DNA from: Adhaeribacter pallidiroseus
Lineage (GTDB): Bacteria > Bacteroidota > Bacteroidia > Cytophagales > Hymenobacteraceae
Direction: 5' to 3'
NCBI RefSeq assembly: GCF_003340495.1
Contig: NZ_QASA01000001.1
Coordinates: 5,828,001-5,892,000, forward strand
Length of the DNA: 64,000 nt
Shown here: piece after piece, positions 8,401 to 17,501 of the stretch
Position numbering within the stretch: the first letter of the stretch is position 1
Layout: each line of letters begins with the position of its first letter
Notes under the pieces: model-generated
Database searches by the model: none
Told to the model about the DNA's origin: nothing
Seen by the model: the letters and a program-made list of their open reading frames with translations, nothing else
Made by a program: the position numbers and the translations under genes

Positions 8401-10123
8401 TGCTTTTATCGCCGGTTTTACCGGATTCGGAGTAACCCCCCGCCAGATAGCCGCCATCCGGCGTTGGAATTAAAGCCAGCAAGGCCTCGCGATTAAATCC
8501 GCCCAAGGTACGGTCCCACTGTTTCACAATGGTTGGTCTGGCTTCTACGGGAATAAACAGGTCGGTAACGGTGGCATTAAACTGGGCATTGCCGGGTTGA
8601 TACGCCTGAATATGCACGGTATTGGCTCCGGAAACGGTAAGCTCATTGCCTTGCACCGTAGCGGGGCCAGATACTACCCGGAAAGATACCGGCAACCCGG
8701 AACTACTGGTAGCTTCCAGCACAAAAGGCGCATCGCCGAGGGTGCGGGTAAGCAAATTAGAATTGCCGAAAGTAATGGTTTGATTTTTCCGGACGGTGTT
8801 GTCTAATTTTATAACCCAAAAATCCGAGCTGCCTTTGCTGTTTTGCGTTTTGTCTTTGGTAATATCGGAAGAAGAATTACCACCCAAAAGATAGCCACCA
8901 TCCGTTGTTTGCTGCACCGAGGTTAAACCATCGGAGCCAGCGCTGCCTAAAGCTCTGTCCCATTCTTTAGTACCATCTGCTTTTACTTTTACAACCCAGT
9001 AATCGGTGTCGCAGGATATATCGTCGACGGTACAAGCGCCTTGGTAGCCTTCGGTTTTATCGCCGCTGATGCCCGAATTAGAATAGCCTCCTAAAAGGTA
9101 ACCGCCATCCGAGGTTTGCTCAAAATCGGTTAAGACTTCCAATTGATCGGCTCCAAAACGGAGGGCCCAAATTTCCGAACCATCGGCCTTTAACTTTGTT
9201 AACCCGTAATCACCACTTCCGTAAGCCACTAAAATTTCGCCGTTTTGGGTAGTTTTAATCTTAACTGCTTCTACCCAGTCTTTTTCCCAGCCAACGGTGT
9301 GGTCGGGCTTTATTTTAATGAGTTTCCGGCCTTGCTCGTATATTTCGCCGGCCAGCAGCAAGCCTCCGTCCGGGGTGCTGGCGAAGGCCGTTAAGTTACT
9401 GCTGTTTCTGCCGCCGTAGGCTTTGTCCCATATTTTGGTACCATCGGGTTTTATTTTTACAACCCAAAAATTACCATCTGACCGGGGAGCGGTTCTATCG
9501 CCCACAATGCCGGATACGGAGTTTCCTCCCAGTAAATAATTCCCATCCGGGGCTTCCTGGATTGATACTAAATAGTCGTAACTGCTACCGCCGTAATTTT
9601 TTTCCCAGATTTTGGTACCGGCGGCATCCAGTTTCACGATCCAGTAGTCCGCGGCTCCCCGGTCGGGCGAGGTTTTGTTGCCGCTCACCGCCGAAAGCGA
9701 AGTGCCGCCGAGCAAAAAGCCGCCATCCGGAGTCAGGACCAGGGATTTTAAATCATCGTAGTCAGAGCCGCCAAAGGTTTTGTCCCAGGCTTTCGAACCG
9801 TCGGCGTTTAGTTTCACCACCCAGTAATCGGTGGTAAGATTGCCGTATTTGTCTTTTTTGCCTTGATTATTCTGGGATTTGTCGCCGCTGATACTCGAAG
9901 AAGAATTACCCGCCAGAATATAGCCGCCGTCCGGAGTTTGTTTGGCGGTTATTAAAGCATCGCCTGATGAGCCACCAATGGTTTTATCCCAAACTTTATC
10001 TTGGGCAGAAGTAGCGGTAGTAAACCCCAGCAAAAGAAATAAGCTAAAGTAGTAAGAGCGCCACCTATAATGTAAGACCCGATTTGTAGAAACCAGAAAG
10101 GTAAAAGATACTTGTAATTTCAT
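5486..10123 (-). CDS. Giant T9SS-exported protein with ~21 tandem beta-propeller-like repeats
   Basis: 1545 residues. An N-terminal signal peptide ends near TTATSAQ (about residue 40). I count about 21 copies of a 60-70 residue repeat with consensus DYW(V/I)(V/L)K(I/L)D..G.K.WDK.(Y/L)GG...D.L....[17 protein letters not shown](S/T)Q.S.G; copies 4 and 5 are degenerate. Around residues 490-570 the array is interrupted by an Ig/MBG-like domain (QTITFG...). The last ~80 residues form a type IX secretion sorting domain ([16 protein letters not shown] ... [11 protein letters not shown] ... KLLL). Family knowledge: such proteins are exported through T9SS and anchored or released at the cell surface. 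The repeats resemble those of large cell-surface propeller proteins; ligand unknown. A single gene followed by its own terminator. Confidence 0.85.
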   Translation of the reverse strand: MKLQVSFTFLVSTNRVLHYRWRSYYFSLFLLLGFTTATSAQDKVWDKTIGGSSGDALITAKQTPDGGYILAGNSSSSISGDKSQNNQGKKDKYGNLTTDYWVVKLNADGSKAWDKTFGGSDYDDLKSLVLTPDGGFLLGGTSLSAVSGNKTSPDRGAADYWIVKLDAAGTKIWEKNYGGSSYDYLVSIQEAPDGNYLLGGNSVSGIVGDRTAPRSDGNFWVVKIKPDGTKIWDKAYGGRNSSNLTAFASTPDGGLLLAGEIYEQGRKLIKIKPDHTVGWEKDWVEAVKIKTTQNGEILVAYGSGDYGLTKLKADGSEIWALRFGADQLEVLTDFEQTSDGGYLLGGYSNSGISGDKTEGYQGACTVDDISCDTDYWVVKVKADGTKEWDRALGSAGSDGLTSVQQTTDGGYLLGGNSSSDITKDKTQNSKGSSDFWVIKLDNTVRKNQTITFGNSNLLTRTLGDAPFVLEATSSSGLPVSFRVVSGPATVQGNELTVSGANTVHIQAYQPGNAQFNATVTDLFIPVEARPTIVKQWDRTLGGFNREALLALIPTPDGGYLAGGYSESGKTGDKSSATQGASDYWITKLNNQGAKLWDKAYGGNQADSLTILLATPDGGYLLGGTSYSGNSGDKSQGSKGSGDYWILKIDAAGNKLWDKTYGGNQADKLTALISTPDGGFLLGGTSFSGTGGDKSQGSKGRSDYWILKIDANGAKLWDKTYGGAEADRLVALALVPGGGYLIGGTSASSKSGDKSEARRGQADYWVLRLQENGNKQWDKTLGGLTETYAYDECFEDDPAKCQVDLGSSVLTSLLVTPDGNFLIGGYSDAEQGGDKTDKNIGGNSYTRLSDYWIVKLNSKGIKVWDKTYGGIRSEKVFDIGTYLTGNSELAAIRATPDGNYLLAGTSDSDKGGDKSENASGGGERFLYYYSDQFWSGRRSERDYWILKIDEAGTRLWDRTLGSRDDDVLGAVIPTANSGYLLGGTSNGLIGDDKTEAPRDTVTYPFASRGDFWLVQVLDETPPPSANWNMRYGGTGTDNFADVIKTTDGGYLSGGYTDSNISGDKTQWSQGRNDYWIVKSDKNGLKQWEKSYGGANNDYLNRVIQTQDGGYLLAGSSFSGKKGDKTEVSQGGRDYWLVKTDKLGNKLWDKTLGGSGNDELEKVIQLSSGEYVLGGYSNSPVSGDKTQASQGNYDYWLVKISSTGTKIWDKRYGGTGADRLGGFTQTRDGGFFLGGGSSSGQGGDKTQASRGDVDYWAVKTDKDGNLLWEKTYGGTGQDYAVSVRHSDGDNLYLAGYSTSGASGDKSQASRGGRDYWLIKIDANGTKLWDKGFGGDKDDNLSASTYTEQGHYLLAGTSYSGVSGDKTQASQGSGDYWVVEVDEQGNLVMDQRAGGSGEDELRTVTQTKDGGLLLGGRSNSGASGDRTQPSQGGTDYWLIKVVPTNNARVAARTATTPEESAELTPLLAYPNPFQEQVTVRFTLPQTQAASVRVLDGQGREIATLFRGEAKAKQTYQVQWQAGKQAAGMYLLQLQTPTKQNTQKLLLNK

Positions 10124-10617
10124 GATTTGGAAACTAGAGAAAAAATACCAACAAGTGAATTAGTAAAGCCGAAGAAAAGATAGCAAACGCACCCCATTGG
10201 GGATGGGAGCTAGTGGGAGAACTGCTAAATGTAAGCAGCTGATATTCTTGTTCCTATACCTAACTTTAGGTATTTTTTAGGGGATAAGGCGCTTTTTTTT
10301 TAAGAAATATTCTTTAACTGGGGAGAGTAGTTAAAGAATAAAACAAAGTTGCGAACAACCCGCAAAAAATGCAGGAAGCTCCCGGCCAAAAAAACTAAGT
10401 GCCGCATCATTACCAGGTAGAAGTAAAAAAAACGGATAACGGTATTTAAAACTAGCTTGCTCTTGTTCGGGCTATATTATGGAAAGTAATTTATAAAATC
10501 AGGAGAACTGAAGGAGGAAAGGGGATTTACCAGGGGACTACTACCTCCGGAATAGCTGGGCTTACCCGGTGTTGGTAGCCTGTAGCGCGTATAGATGGTA
10601 GTTAAAAGCTATGGTTT
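10124..10617. other. Spacer upstream of the giant repeat protein
   Basis: About 490 nt with no credible ORF. Presumably holds the promoter of the minus-strand gene, but I cannot place it confidently. Confidence 0.4.
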
Positions 10618-11034
10618 TTAGTAGGAAACCAGAGTAGGTTGCTTCAGCCAGGCCAAAGCCAGTTGTTTACTATTAAATTCTTTCAGGAACAAAGCCTCCG
10701 GGTTTTCGACTCGGCGTATTATTTGCTCTACCGCCATTTTATTGAAAATATCTTCCGACACTACCGTGGCATGGCGGCGAATGGTACTGGCTTGAAGCCG
10801 GGGTAAAGCATTTACCGCGAACCAATCCTGGTCGGCTTGCCGGATAACTTTCATTTTACGGTTATCGCCGAGCCAACGTAATGGCTTGTATTCCTCTATT
10901 AATTGCAGGCATTGGGTCACGGCCTTCCGAAATTCCGCACTACTCAAAAATCCTTGCCACTGGGCAGTTCCTAATTCCCATTCTGGTTCATAGGCAATTG
11001 TAACCACATGATTTTGAAAGTAAATATTATGCAT
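10618..11034 (-). CDS. STAS/SEC14-like small cytoplasmic protein
   Basis: The frame is open to a TTG at 11040, but the ATG at 11034 is the better start (138 residues). No signal peptide. The pattern of short strands and helices (VVTIAYEPEWELGTAQW; a central helix FRKAVTQCLQLIEEYKPLRWLGDNRKM; ending ALAWLKQP) resembles the SpoIIAA-like/STAS-related proteins that are common as single genes in Hymenobacteraceae. Such proteins are presumed regulatory or phospho-signalling components, but their roles are mostly unknown. Stands alone, with no operon partner. Family assignment is by overall feel, not a decisive motif. Confidence 0.5.
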   Translation of the reverse strand: MHNIYFQNHVVTIAYEPEWELGTAQWQGFLSSAEFRKAVTQCLQLIEEYKPLRWLGDNRKMKVIRQADQDWFAVNALPRLQASTIRRHATVVSEDIFNKMAVEQIIRRVENPEALFLKEFNSKQLALAWLKQPTLVSY

Positions 11035-11432
11035 GGTCAAAGAAAAATTTGTACTCTAAATATAGGATAATCTTATATACCAAAAATAGCTTGGCATGTT
11101 TTCCTAATCTGGGTTATTTTAAAAATGATTTTTAAATTTTGATTTAAATCCTAATTATACCGGAGCTGGTACTAAACCGTAATAGTTGCCACGGGAAGGT
11201 GAAAAATTTAAAAAAGCGTTGCAAAAGTTGTTCGTAACCGGACAGTGTACGGAAGTGGGGCGTTCGAAAACGTACATGTTTTAATTTGTTTTTTTAAAAA
11301 ACCAGCTTTACGAGCGTTATTTCGTGTTTTTCTGGTTTGGCATAGCCATTGCCCTTCTGTTAAAAGAAACAGCTGGGTAAAAGCCCGGTGTAGAAAATTA
11401 AATAGAAAACGAAAAAACAACAAAATAAAACT
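11035..11432. other. Divergent intergenic region, no gene seen
   Basis: Separates two divergently transcribed small genes. Overlapping opposite-strand ORFs here lack plausible starts or composition. Likely carries promoters for both neighbours. Confidence 0.4.
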
Positions 11433-11732
11433 ATGAAAAAGCTTCTTCTTTCTCTTGCTCTAATGGCTCAAGTAGGTTTAACCATGGCTCATGACAAAGC
11501 AAACACCACCATGGTACAGGTCCGGAACGATAACGTAAAAATGTTTAAGCAAGCCGGTACTTCCACGCCCATTGTGGAAACAATTGCGACTACCGACCGG
11601 GTAGAACTGGTTCGTAAATTTAACAAGAACTGGGCTATTGTGCTAGTAAACAATAAGGTTGGCTACGTGCTGCTGTCGGAGCTAACTAACCTCAAAGCAA
11701 CTCCAGCATCCCGAACATTAGCCAAACAATAA
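11433..11732 (+). CDS. Small secreted SH3-like protein
   Basis: 99 residues. A signal peptide (MKKLLLSLALMAQVGLTMA) is followed by about 65 residues with the alternation VRNDNVKMFKQAG...VETIATTDRVELVRKFNKNWAIVLVNNKVGYVLLSEL. This is the usual layout of a bacterial SH3 domain: entry strand, RT-like loop, W-A-I-V, then the G-Y-V exit strand. Such domains bind cell-wall or envelope ligands; the specific role is unknown. Monocistronic, followed within 25 nt by a strong terminator hairpin. Confidence 0.65.
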   Translation: MKKLLLSLALMAQVGLTMAHDKANTTMVQVRNDNVKMFKQAGTSTPIVETIATTDRVELVRKFNKNWAIVLVNNKVGYVLLSELTNLKATPASRTLAKQ

Positions 11733-11756
11733 CTTATTATAGGATACTTAGTTCAG

Positions 11757-11789
11757 GCAAACAGCCACTCCCGCGGGGTGGCTGTTTGC
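11757..11789 (+). terminator. Terminator after the SH3-like gene
   Basis: Perfect 12-bp inverted repeat GCAAACAGCCAC (11757-11768) / GTGGCTGTTTGC (11778-11789) with a 9-nt GC-rich loop. Confidence 0.8.
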
Positions 11790-11996
11790 TGGTTTATACG
11801 GGTAGCGTTTTGTTACCAGAGCGGTAAATAACTAAATGGCCGGAATCATGGGTACTCATTAGTGGAGTTATAGGCCTAAACCCGATGAGGGATGGGCTGC
11901 AAACCGCATGGGGGAGTTTTTTAAATTTTTCTGTTTCGGGTGAGCTGTTGGCGGGTTCTGGATCTAAAACCAGCGTAATTTTAAAGCTTCAAAAAA

Positions 11997-12434
11997 TTAA
12001 AAGGGAACCTGAGCCAGTTGCGTTAACTGCAAATATCTTTTGCCGGAATTTTTATCGTAAAAGCAGCCGTCTTCCAACACAAAATGTTCGGTTTCTACGT
12101 GGTTATCTTCCTGGTACGATATATTTAAAATAGAACCGTTTACCCGCCAAATGCCGTACTTCGCTTTTTCCAGGGGTATATTTTCATTCACATCCACAAA
12201 CATCCACTTAGCGGTACCATCGTATTTTAATACATAAATTTCCTTGGCATCGCTCAAAGCATAATGATCTGATTTTACCGTGTAATTTCCCGCGTATTTG
12301 GTGGTGTAGGGCGTAATCTCTGGCTTCAGGCTTAGCTCTTGATTTTGGTTTAAAGAACCGGGTTTAGAGCTGGTAAATGTGTTGCAGGAGCAAATGGCAG
12401 CAGAAAAAATAAAAAGAAAGAGTACTTTACTCAT
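11997..12434 (-). CDS. Predicted lipoprotein of unknown function
   Basis: 145 residues. N-terminal SPII signal MSKVLFLFIFSAAICSC with a lipobox-like AICSC (acylated Cys 15 or 17). The mature domain is rich in beta strands with a motif typical of small lipocalin-like or META-like lipoproteins (GNYTVKSDHYALSDAKEIYVLKYDG-type start, then WMFVDVNE, YGIWRVNGSILNISYQ, HFVLEDGCFYDKNSGKRYLQL). It probably sits on the periplasmic face of a membrane. I do not recognise the family. Monocistronic. Confidence 0.6.
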   Translation of the reverse strand: MSKVLFLFIFSAAICSCNTFTSSKPGSLNQNQELSLKPEITPYTTKYAGNYTVKSDHYALSDAKEIYVLKYDGTAKWMFVDVNENIPLEKAKYGIWRVNGSILNISYQEDNHVETEHFVLEDGCFYDKNSGKRYLQLTQLAQVPF

Positions 12435-12875
12435 AAGTAATCAGATCTGATAACTTGCCTGGCGCGGTACAAATGGTACAGGCAACTACTTTTTTTATAA
12501 CTACCGGGCTACTATATTTATTGCCTTTAACTTAAAACCGGGAAAAATATTTAGAAAAAGAAGGTAAAAAGTAAAAAGTTTACTTGCCAAAAGGTTGGCA
12601 AGCCAGCGAAACAACTATCCTGGGTAATGCCAAGCATTATACTCGCCATTGCCGGTAAACCAGGCCACCGGCGGTTGGTAATTAACTGGTTATTTTAATA
12701 CAGGTAACAAAATTAACTTAACCAAAGCGGGTTAAGGAGTAGGAGATTTTTGCGAGGTTATTGATAAACCAATTTCCTTTTGCTATTATTGATTATTCTA
12801 TGGGGTTAACCCGCGTATATTTAAATACCAAACTTATAAAATTAAAAAGCAAACTTTTCAGAACTTAATATTTCT
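12435..12875. other. Divergent spacer between lipoprotein and DUF1080 genes
   Basis: About 440 nt, no ORF worth calling and no strong inverted repeat noticed. Confidence 0.4.
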
Positions 12876-13490
12876 ATGGATCACAAATCTTTTTTTAAAA
12901 TTGCGCTGTTTTCTTTAATGCTGGCTTTTACCTGCCAGGCGCAGGCCCAAACCAAACTTTTTAATGGTAAAAACCTGGCTGGCTGGCAAGTACACGGCAC
13001 CGAAAAATGGTACGTCGAAAACGGTGAACTCATCTGCGAGAGCGGCCCCGATAAACAATACGGTTACTTGGCTACCGACCAAAAATTTAAAGATTTTGAA
13101 TTAACGGTAGAGTTTAAGCAACAAGCCGACGGCAACAGTGGCGTATTCTTCCATTCGTCGCTGGATGGTACTAAAGTTTCGGGGTGGCAAGCCGAAGTAG
13201 CGCCTCCGGGCAAAAGTACCGGTGGTATTTACGAATCGTACGGTCGTGGCTGGCTCATTAAACCCGATGCGGAAAAAGATAAAGCCTTAAAAATGGGCGA
13301 GTGGAACAAAATGAAAGTACGCGTAGTGGGCAACCAGGTAACCACCTGGTTAAACGGTACCCAAATGATTGAATTAACCGATGAGCAAATTGGTAGCCGC
13401 GATGGCGTAATTGCTTTGCAAATCCACGATGGCGGGGGCATTAAAGTACGCTGGAGAAACATCGCCGTAAAAGAACTGAAGAAGAGCTAA
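12876..13490 (+). CDS. Secreted DUF1080 (3-keto-disaccharide hydrolase-like) protein
   Basis: 204 residues: a signal peptide (to about residue 25, ...CQAQAQ) plus a complete DUF1080 jelly-roll domain. Characteristic segments are LFNGKNLAGWQVHG near the N terminus, W-Y-V-E-NGELICESG, F-K-D-F-E-L-TVEFK, GNSGVFFHSS, a G-G-I-YES loop, GEWNKMKVRVVGNQVTTWLNG, and the terminal GGGIKVRWRNIAVKEL. The family (also called 3-keto-disaccharide hydrolase) is lectin/glycosidase-like and common in polysaccharide-degrading Bacteroidota and Planctomycetes. Exported to the periplasm or surface. Followed by its own terminator; the next gene (PQQ dehydrogenase) is also related to sugar oxidation, but the 370-nt gap argues against an operon. 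Confidence 0.85.
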   Translation: MDHKSFFKIALFSLMLAFTCQAQAQTKLFNGKNLAGWQVHGTEKWYVENGELICESGPDKQYGYLATDQKFKDFELTVEFKQQADGNSGVFFHSSLDGTKVSGWQAEVAPPGKSTGGIYESYGRGWLIKPDAEKDKALKMGEWNKMKVRVVGNQVTTWLNGTQMIELTDEQIGSRDGVIALQIHDGGGIKVRWRNIAVKELKKS

Positions 13491-13515
13491 GGAACCGATT
13501 TATAATGGGTGTTTA

Positions 13516-13545
13516 AAATGCCATCTTGCGGGATGGCATTTTTAT
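13516..13545 (+). terminator. Terminator after the DUF1080 gene
   Basis: AAATGCCATC (13516-13525) / GATGGCATTT (13532-13541) with a T-rich tail. The remaining bases to 13857 contain no recognisable feature. Confidence 0.85.
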
Positions 13546-13857
13546 TTGATGGCTTAAGCTTCTAAAGCCACCTACCAACTAAGTTTCGGCGGCGCGGGCT
13601 GATCAGTAGGCCAGCGCAACGCTGAAATTTTAAATTTTGCCATTTTTCAAACCCATCCGCCGGAGCTTTTTAAAAATAACATTTTAATAGGTATTAAATT
13701 TTATCTTAAGATCCTGTTTCGCATTTCGGTTAGAAATAGAAAAATCTTCTTGGGATCGAGGAGTGGAAGAATGAACCGGGGCAGCGGACTAGAATAACGG
13801 GTATATTTTACATACTATGGCGTACGCAGGGTTTTATTTAAACTAGTTAGATTAAAT

Positions 13858-16038
13858 ATGTACAAGGCCATTATAAAAGTAAACCGGGCTGCTCTTTTGC
13901 TGGTTTTTATCTGCGGGCAAGTTCTGAGCAGTTGCAGTACCGCGGATACTTCAGGAAAATTAAAAAATTTAAAAAAAGCAGATACAATTACTGCTGACGC
14001 TAATTGGCCGGAGTATAACGCCGACGGTGCTAGAAGCCATTATTCCAAACTAAAACAGATTACCAAGGCGAATGTGGCGCAACTGCAAGTAGCCTGGACC
14101 TATTCCTCCGTCGGGGCCGATTCGGTACTAACGGGTACGCAAATGCAGTGTAATCCCATTGTTATAGGTGGGGTGTTGTACGGCGTTTCGGCTACTACTC
14201 AGGTTTTTGCTTTGGATGCGGCTACCGGTAAAGAACTCTGGAAAACCAACCTCCCGGATAATGGGGGTACTACCAGCCGGGGCGTTACGTACTTTACCGA
14301 TGGCAACATAAAACGGCTGTTTTTTGGCGCGGGTAAGTGGCTGTACGCCCTGGATGCCACCACCGGCAAGTTAGCTGCCGAATTTGGAGCAGAAGGCCGG
14401 ATTGATTTAAAAATAGGTATTACCCGGCCCCACGCCGATAATTACGTTACCTCCAACACTCCCAATACCATTTATCAAAATACAATTATTGTGGGCGCCC
14501 GGGTAGCCGAAGAAGATGGCGCGCTGCTGGGCGATATCCGGGCTTTTAATGTATACACGGGTAAATTAATCTGGACGTTTAAAACCATTCCGGAGCCGGG
14601 GCAGCCGGGCTACGATACCTGGTACCCCGCTAACCCGCGGCAGCGTTTGGGCGGCGCCAATGCCTGGGCCGGCCTGGCGATTGATCGGGAAAGAGGTATT
14701 GTGTATGCGCCCACGGGCTCGGCGGCTTACGATTTTTACGGCGGCAACCGCCGAGGCGATAACCTCTACGCCAACTGCTTGCTGGCTCTGGATGCGATTA
14801 CCGGCAAACTGTTGTGGCATTTTCAGTTGGTGCATCATGATATCTGGGACCGCGACCCGCCCGCCCCGCCTAATTTACTTACCGTAATCCATAACGGCGT
14901 GAAAACCGATGCGGTAGCTCAGATTACCAAGCAAGGTTTTGTTTTTATATTCGACCGGGTTACGGGTAAACCCTTGTTTCCCATAGAAGAAAGAAAAACC
15001 CCGGGCAATGCTATGCCGGGCGAGTACCCCAGTGCTACCCAGCCGTTCCCATTAAAGCCCGATCCGTTTACGCGGCAGGTGTTCACCGAAAACGATTTTA
15101 ACTCTTTTGTGGCCGACCGCGATTCGCTGGTTCAATTATTACGAGCCTCTCGGCACGGCAGTGTTTACCTACCGGTGGGTAAAGAAATGACCTTGTTTTT
15201 TCCGGGTACGGATGGCGGGGCGCAATGGGGCGGAGCCGCCACCGACCCGGACGGCATAATGTACGTGCCAGCCAAACAATTGCCGGTTTATACCAGCTTA
15301 AAAGAAGTAGCGAAATCTAATAATTTACCGGTAACCAGCAAGGCTTATTATCTATCGCGTTGCGCTTCCTGCCACGGCGAAGACCGCAAAGGCAATCACG
15401 ATGGTTCTTATCCGGCGCTGATAGATGTTTCTAAAAAGTACTCGGCAAAAGAAGTTCACCAATTATTAGAAAAAGGCCGGGGCATGATGCCTTCTTTCTC
15501 GCATGTTTCTTTAAAAGAACGAACCGCGATTGTTAATTATATTTTAAATAATTCCGGCGGTGATGTTCTCGTAACGGAGCCAAACGCCACGGAAGATAAC
15601 CCGGATAAATCGCCCTACCAGCATACCGGCTACAACCGCTGGTACGACCGCAATGGGTATCCGGTTAGTGTGCCGCCCTGGGGTACGCTCACCGCCATCG
15701 ACCTGAATACGGGTAACCAAAAATGGCAGGTGCCTCTGGGCGAATACGAAGCCTTAACTAAAAAAGGAGTTCCGGTAACCGGCACCGATAACTACGGCGG
15801 CCCTTTGGTAACCGCCAGCGGCCTGGTACTTATTGCGGCTACCCGCGACGAAAAAATCCGGGCATTTGATAAAACCAATGGTAAATTGCTGTGGGAAGCT
15901 CCCTTGCCAGCGGCCGGTTATGCCTCGCCGAGTACTTACGCCGTTAACGGGATACAATTTGTAGTAATTGCTTGCGGTGGCGGCAAACTTAAAACTAAAT
16001 CCGGCGATCAATACGTCGCTTTTTCCCTGGATAAATAA
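13858..16038 (+). CDS. PQQ-dependent dehydrogenase (quinoprotein) with inserted cytochrome c domain, lipoprotein
   Basis: 726 residues. An SPII signal (LLLVFICGQVLSSC) suggests membrane tethering by a lipid on the periplasmic side. The propeller begins WPEYNADGARSHYSKLKQI, with W-motif repeats such as ALDAATGKELW, ALDATTGKL and ALDAITGKLLWHFQ. The VHHDIWDRDPPAPP segment is typical of membrane-type glucose dehydrogenases and related PQQ sugar/alcohol dehydrogenases. A haem c motif CASCH (about residues 502-506) and a distal Met-rich loop (GRGMMPSF) form a cytochrome c domain placed inside the propeller, before the last blades (PWGTLTAIDLNTGNQKW, FDKTNGKLLWEAPLP). It oxidises a sugar or alcohol in the periplasm and passes electrons to the respiratory chain. 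Substrate cannot be read from sequence. No PQQ synthesis genes are in the window. Confidence 0.88.
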   Translation: MYKAIIKVNRAALLLVFICGQVLSSCSTADTSGKLKNLKKADTITADANWPEYNADGARSHYSKLKQITKANVAQLQVAWTYSSVGADSVLTGTQMQCNPIVIGGVLYGVSATTQVFALDAATGKELWKTNLPDNGGTTSRGVTYFTDGNIKRLFFGAGKWLYALDATTGKLAAEFGAEGRIDLKIGITRPHADNYVTSNTPNTIYQNTIIVGARVAEEDGALLGDIRAFNVYTGKLIWTFKTIPEPGQPGYDTWYPANPRQRLGGANAWAGLAIDRERGIVYAPTGSAAYDFYGGNRRGDNLYANCLLALDAITGKLLWHFQLVHHDIWDRDPPAPPNLLTVIHNGVKTDAVAQITKQGFVFIFDRVTGKPLFPIEERKTPGNAMPGEYPSATQPFPLKPDPFTRQVFTENDFNSFVADRDSLVQLLRASRHGSVYLPVGKEMTLFFPGTDGGAQWGGAATDPDGIMYVPAKQLPVYTSLKEVAKSNNLPVTSKAYYLSRCASCHGEDRKGNHDGSYPALIDVSKKYSAKEVHQLLEKGRGMMPSFSHVSLKERTAIVNYILNNSGGDVLVTEPNATEDNPDKSPYQHTGYNRWYDRNGYPVSVPPWGTLTAIDLNTGNQKWQVPLGEYEALTKKGVPVTGTDNYGGPLVTASGLVLIAATRDEKIRAFDKTNGKLLWEAPLPAAGYASPSTYAVNGIQFVVIACGGGKLKTKSGDQYVAFSLDK

Positions 16039-16357
16039 GCCTGTCTCTTGGCTTTTAATCTTTATTCTTGCGCTGAAGTAGATTTTTTTAATTTTTCTAT
16101 TTATTCTGTTGATTATACCAGACAGTATGAAGTAGTAGCCATAAGTTTATGAAGTGAAATGGATAAGCGTTACCACCGTTCCTCTTGTGGAGCCTTTCCA
16201 AGGCTCCAAAAAACTACCCTGAGAAGCAGAGAATCCTTTCTACTGAGCAGATAGGTTTGGCTTAGGAACAAAGAGGGATTGTTTTAGCCCGAACGTACCA
16301 GATTACCGCATAATAAATACCTTTACGCTTGATCTGCCCTTAGTTCTTATTACGTTT
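16039..16357. other. Spacer with a terminator-like hairpin
   Basis: Contains a perfect 9-bp hairpin TGGAGCCTT (16188-16196) / AAGGCTCCA (16200-16208), close to the terminal hairpin of the dispersed ~185-nt repeat family. The rest of that repeat is not recognisable here. No ORF. Confidence 0.5.
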
Positions 16358-17233
16358 ATGCGAAATGTTTTACCCGGGGTGCTTTTTGCCATGTTGTGGG
16401 CTTCGGCCTCGGTGGCTACCAAAATTGGAGTAGCCCACGCGCATCCCCTGCTCTTGGCCAATATTCGGTTTTTAATTGCCGGCGGAATGATGCTGCTATT
16501 TTGTTATGGCTTGCAACGGGATAAAAATCCCTGGCCCCAGGGCGTAGAGTGGCGGCAACTGCTCTTTTTCTCTTTTTTGAATACCACTGTTTACTTAGGG
16601 GCTTTTGTGCTGGCTTTAAAAGAAGTTTCGGCGGGGATCGGGAGCCTTTCTACGGCTACTAATCCGCTATTTATTACTTTACTCTCGGCGGTTTGGCTGC
16701 GGCGGCCGATAAAGTGGGGCGAAAGCTTGGGTATTATGCTGGGCCTGGCGGGGGTCGGTTTGGCTACTTTTCCGTTGTTGCTAAACAGTTTTGCCACTAC
16801 CCGGGGATTGCTTATTTTATTAACCGGCATGGTATCCGTGTCGGCGGCTACGGTTTATTACGCGCAGGTAAAATGGCGATTACCAACTTTAATTATTAAT
16901 GGCTGGCAGGTTTTAATGGGGGGTTTGTGCTTGCTGCCTTTTACCTTTTACTTGGCCGATTTTAAAAATTCGCACCTGGATACCGCCTTCTGGGAAGCGG
17001 TTTTCTGGCTGGTGGTACCGGTTTCTGTTATTTCGTTGCAGCTTTGGTTTTACCTGGTAAAACAAGATGCGGTAAAGGCTTCGCTTTGGTTGTTTTTGTG
17101 TCCGATCTTTGGCTTTTTTTATTCTTATACCTTGTTACACGAGCCAATAACCTGGTATACTTTTGCCGGTACCGCTTTGGTAATTATGGGTTTGTACTTG
17201 GCGCAACGCGAAAAATTTAAAAAAACGGGGTAA
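16358..17233 (+). CDS. EamA/RhaT family transporter (DMT superfamily)
   Basis: 291 residues with about ten predicted transmembrane helices in two EamA repeats (first half MRNVLPGVLFAMLWASASVATKIG; second half starting near GLLILLTGMVSVSAATVYYAQV). Typical features are A-S-xx-K-I near the first helix, ANIRFLIAGGMMLL in helix 2, SAGIGSLSTATNPLF in helix 4, and a conserved E-P pair in the last third (LLHEPITWYTFAGTALVIMGLYL). It sits in the inner membrane. The family exports or imports small metabolites such as amino acids or nucleosides; the substrate is unknown. Monocistronic. Confidence 0.85.
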   Translation: MRNVLPGVLFAMLWASASVATKIGVAHAHPLLLANIRFLIAGGMMLLFCYGLQRDKNPWPQGVEWRQLLFFSFLNTTVYLGAFVLALKEVSAGIGSLSTATNPLFITLLSAVWLRRPIKWGESLGIMLGLAGVGLATFPLLLNSFATTRGLLILLTGMVSVSAATVYYAQVKWRLPTLIINGWQVLMGGLCLLPFTFYLADFKNSHLDTAFWEAVFWLVVPVSVISLQLWFYLVKQDAVKASLWLFLCPIFGFFYSYTLLHEPITWYTFAGTALVIMGLYLAQREKFKKTG

Positions 17234-17501
17234 GCAAAAGTTTTTGCTTGAAGCGGGAGTTTAAATCTTAGTGCGCCATCCCGTTTAAAAAGAGAAAAGT
17301 ACCCCCTTTAGAGAAGAGAGGATTTTCGGTTTTTTGCGCATAAGGAATAAAATTATTTATAAATTCTATTTGAAACTCTATTTCAAAATCATGTACTTGG
17401 CGAAAATTTAAAAATTTGCAATGGCTTAGCGGCTTACAGGGGAGGCAACTTCTTTCCGCTAGGTTTTATTGCTTATTCCTACACCGAAAGAACCACACAT
17501 T

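Noticed and set aside
5486-10123. Regular DNA repeats that might be a CRISPR array
   Set aside because: The periodicity is ~180-210 nt, in frame and protein-coding; there are no short identical repeats with unique spacers.
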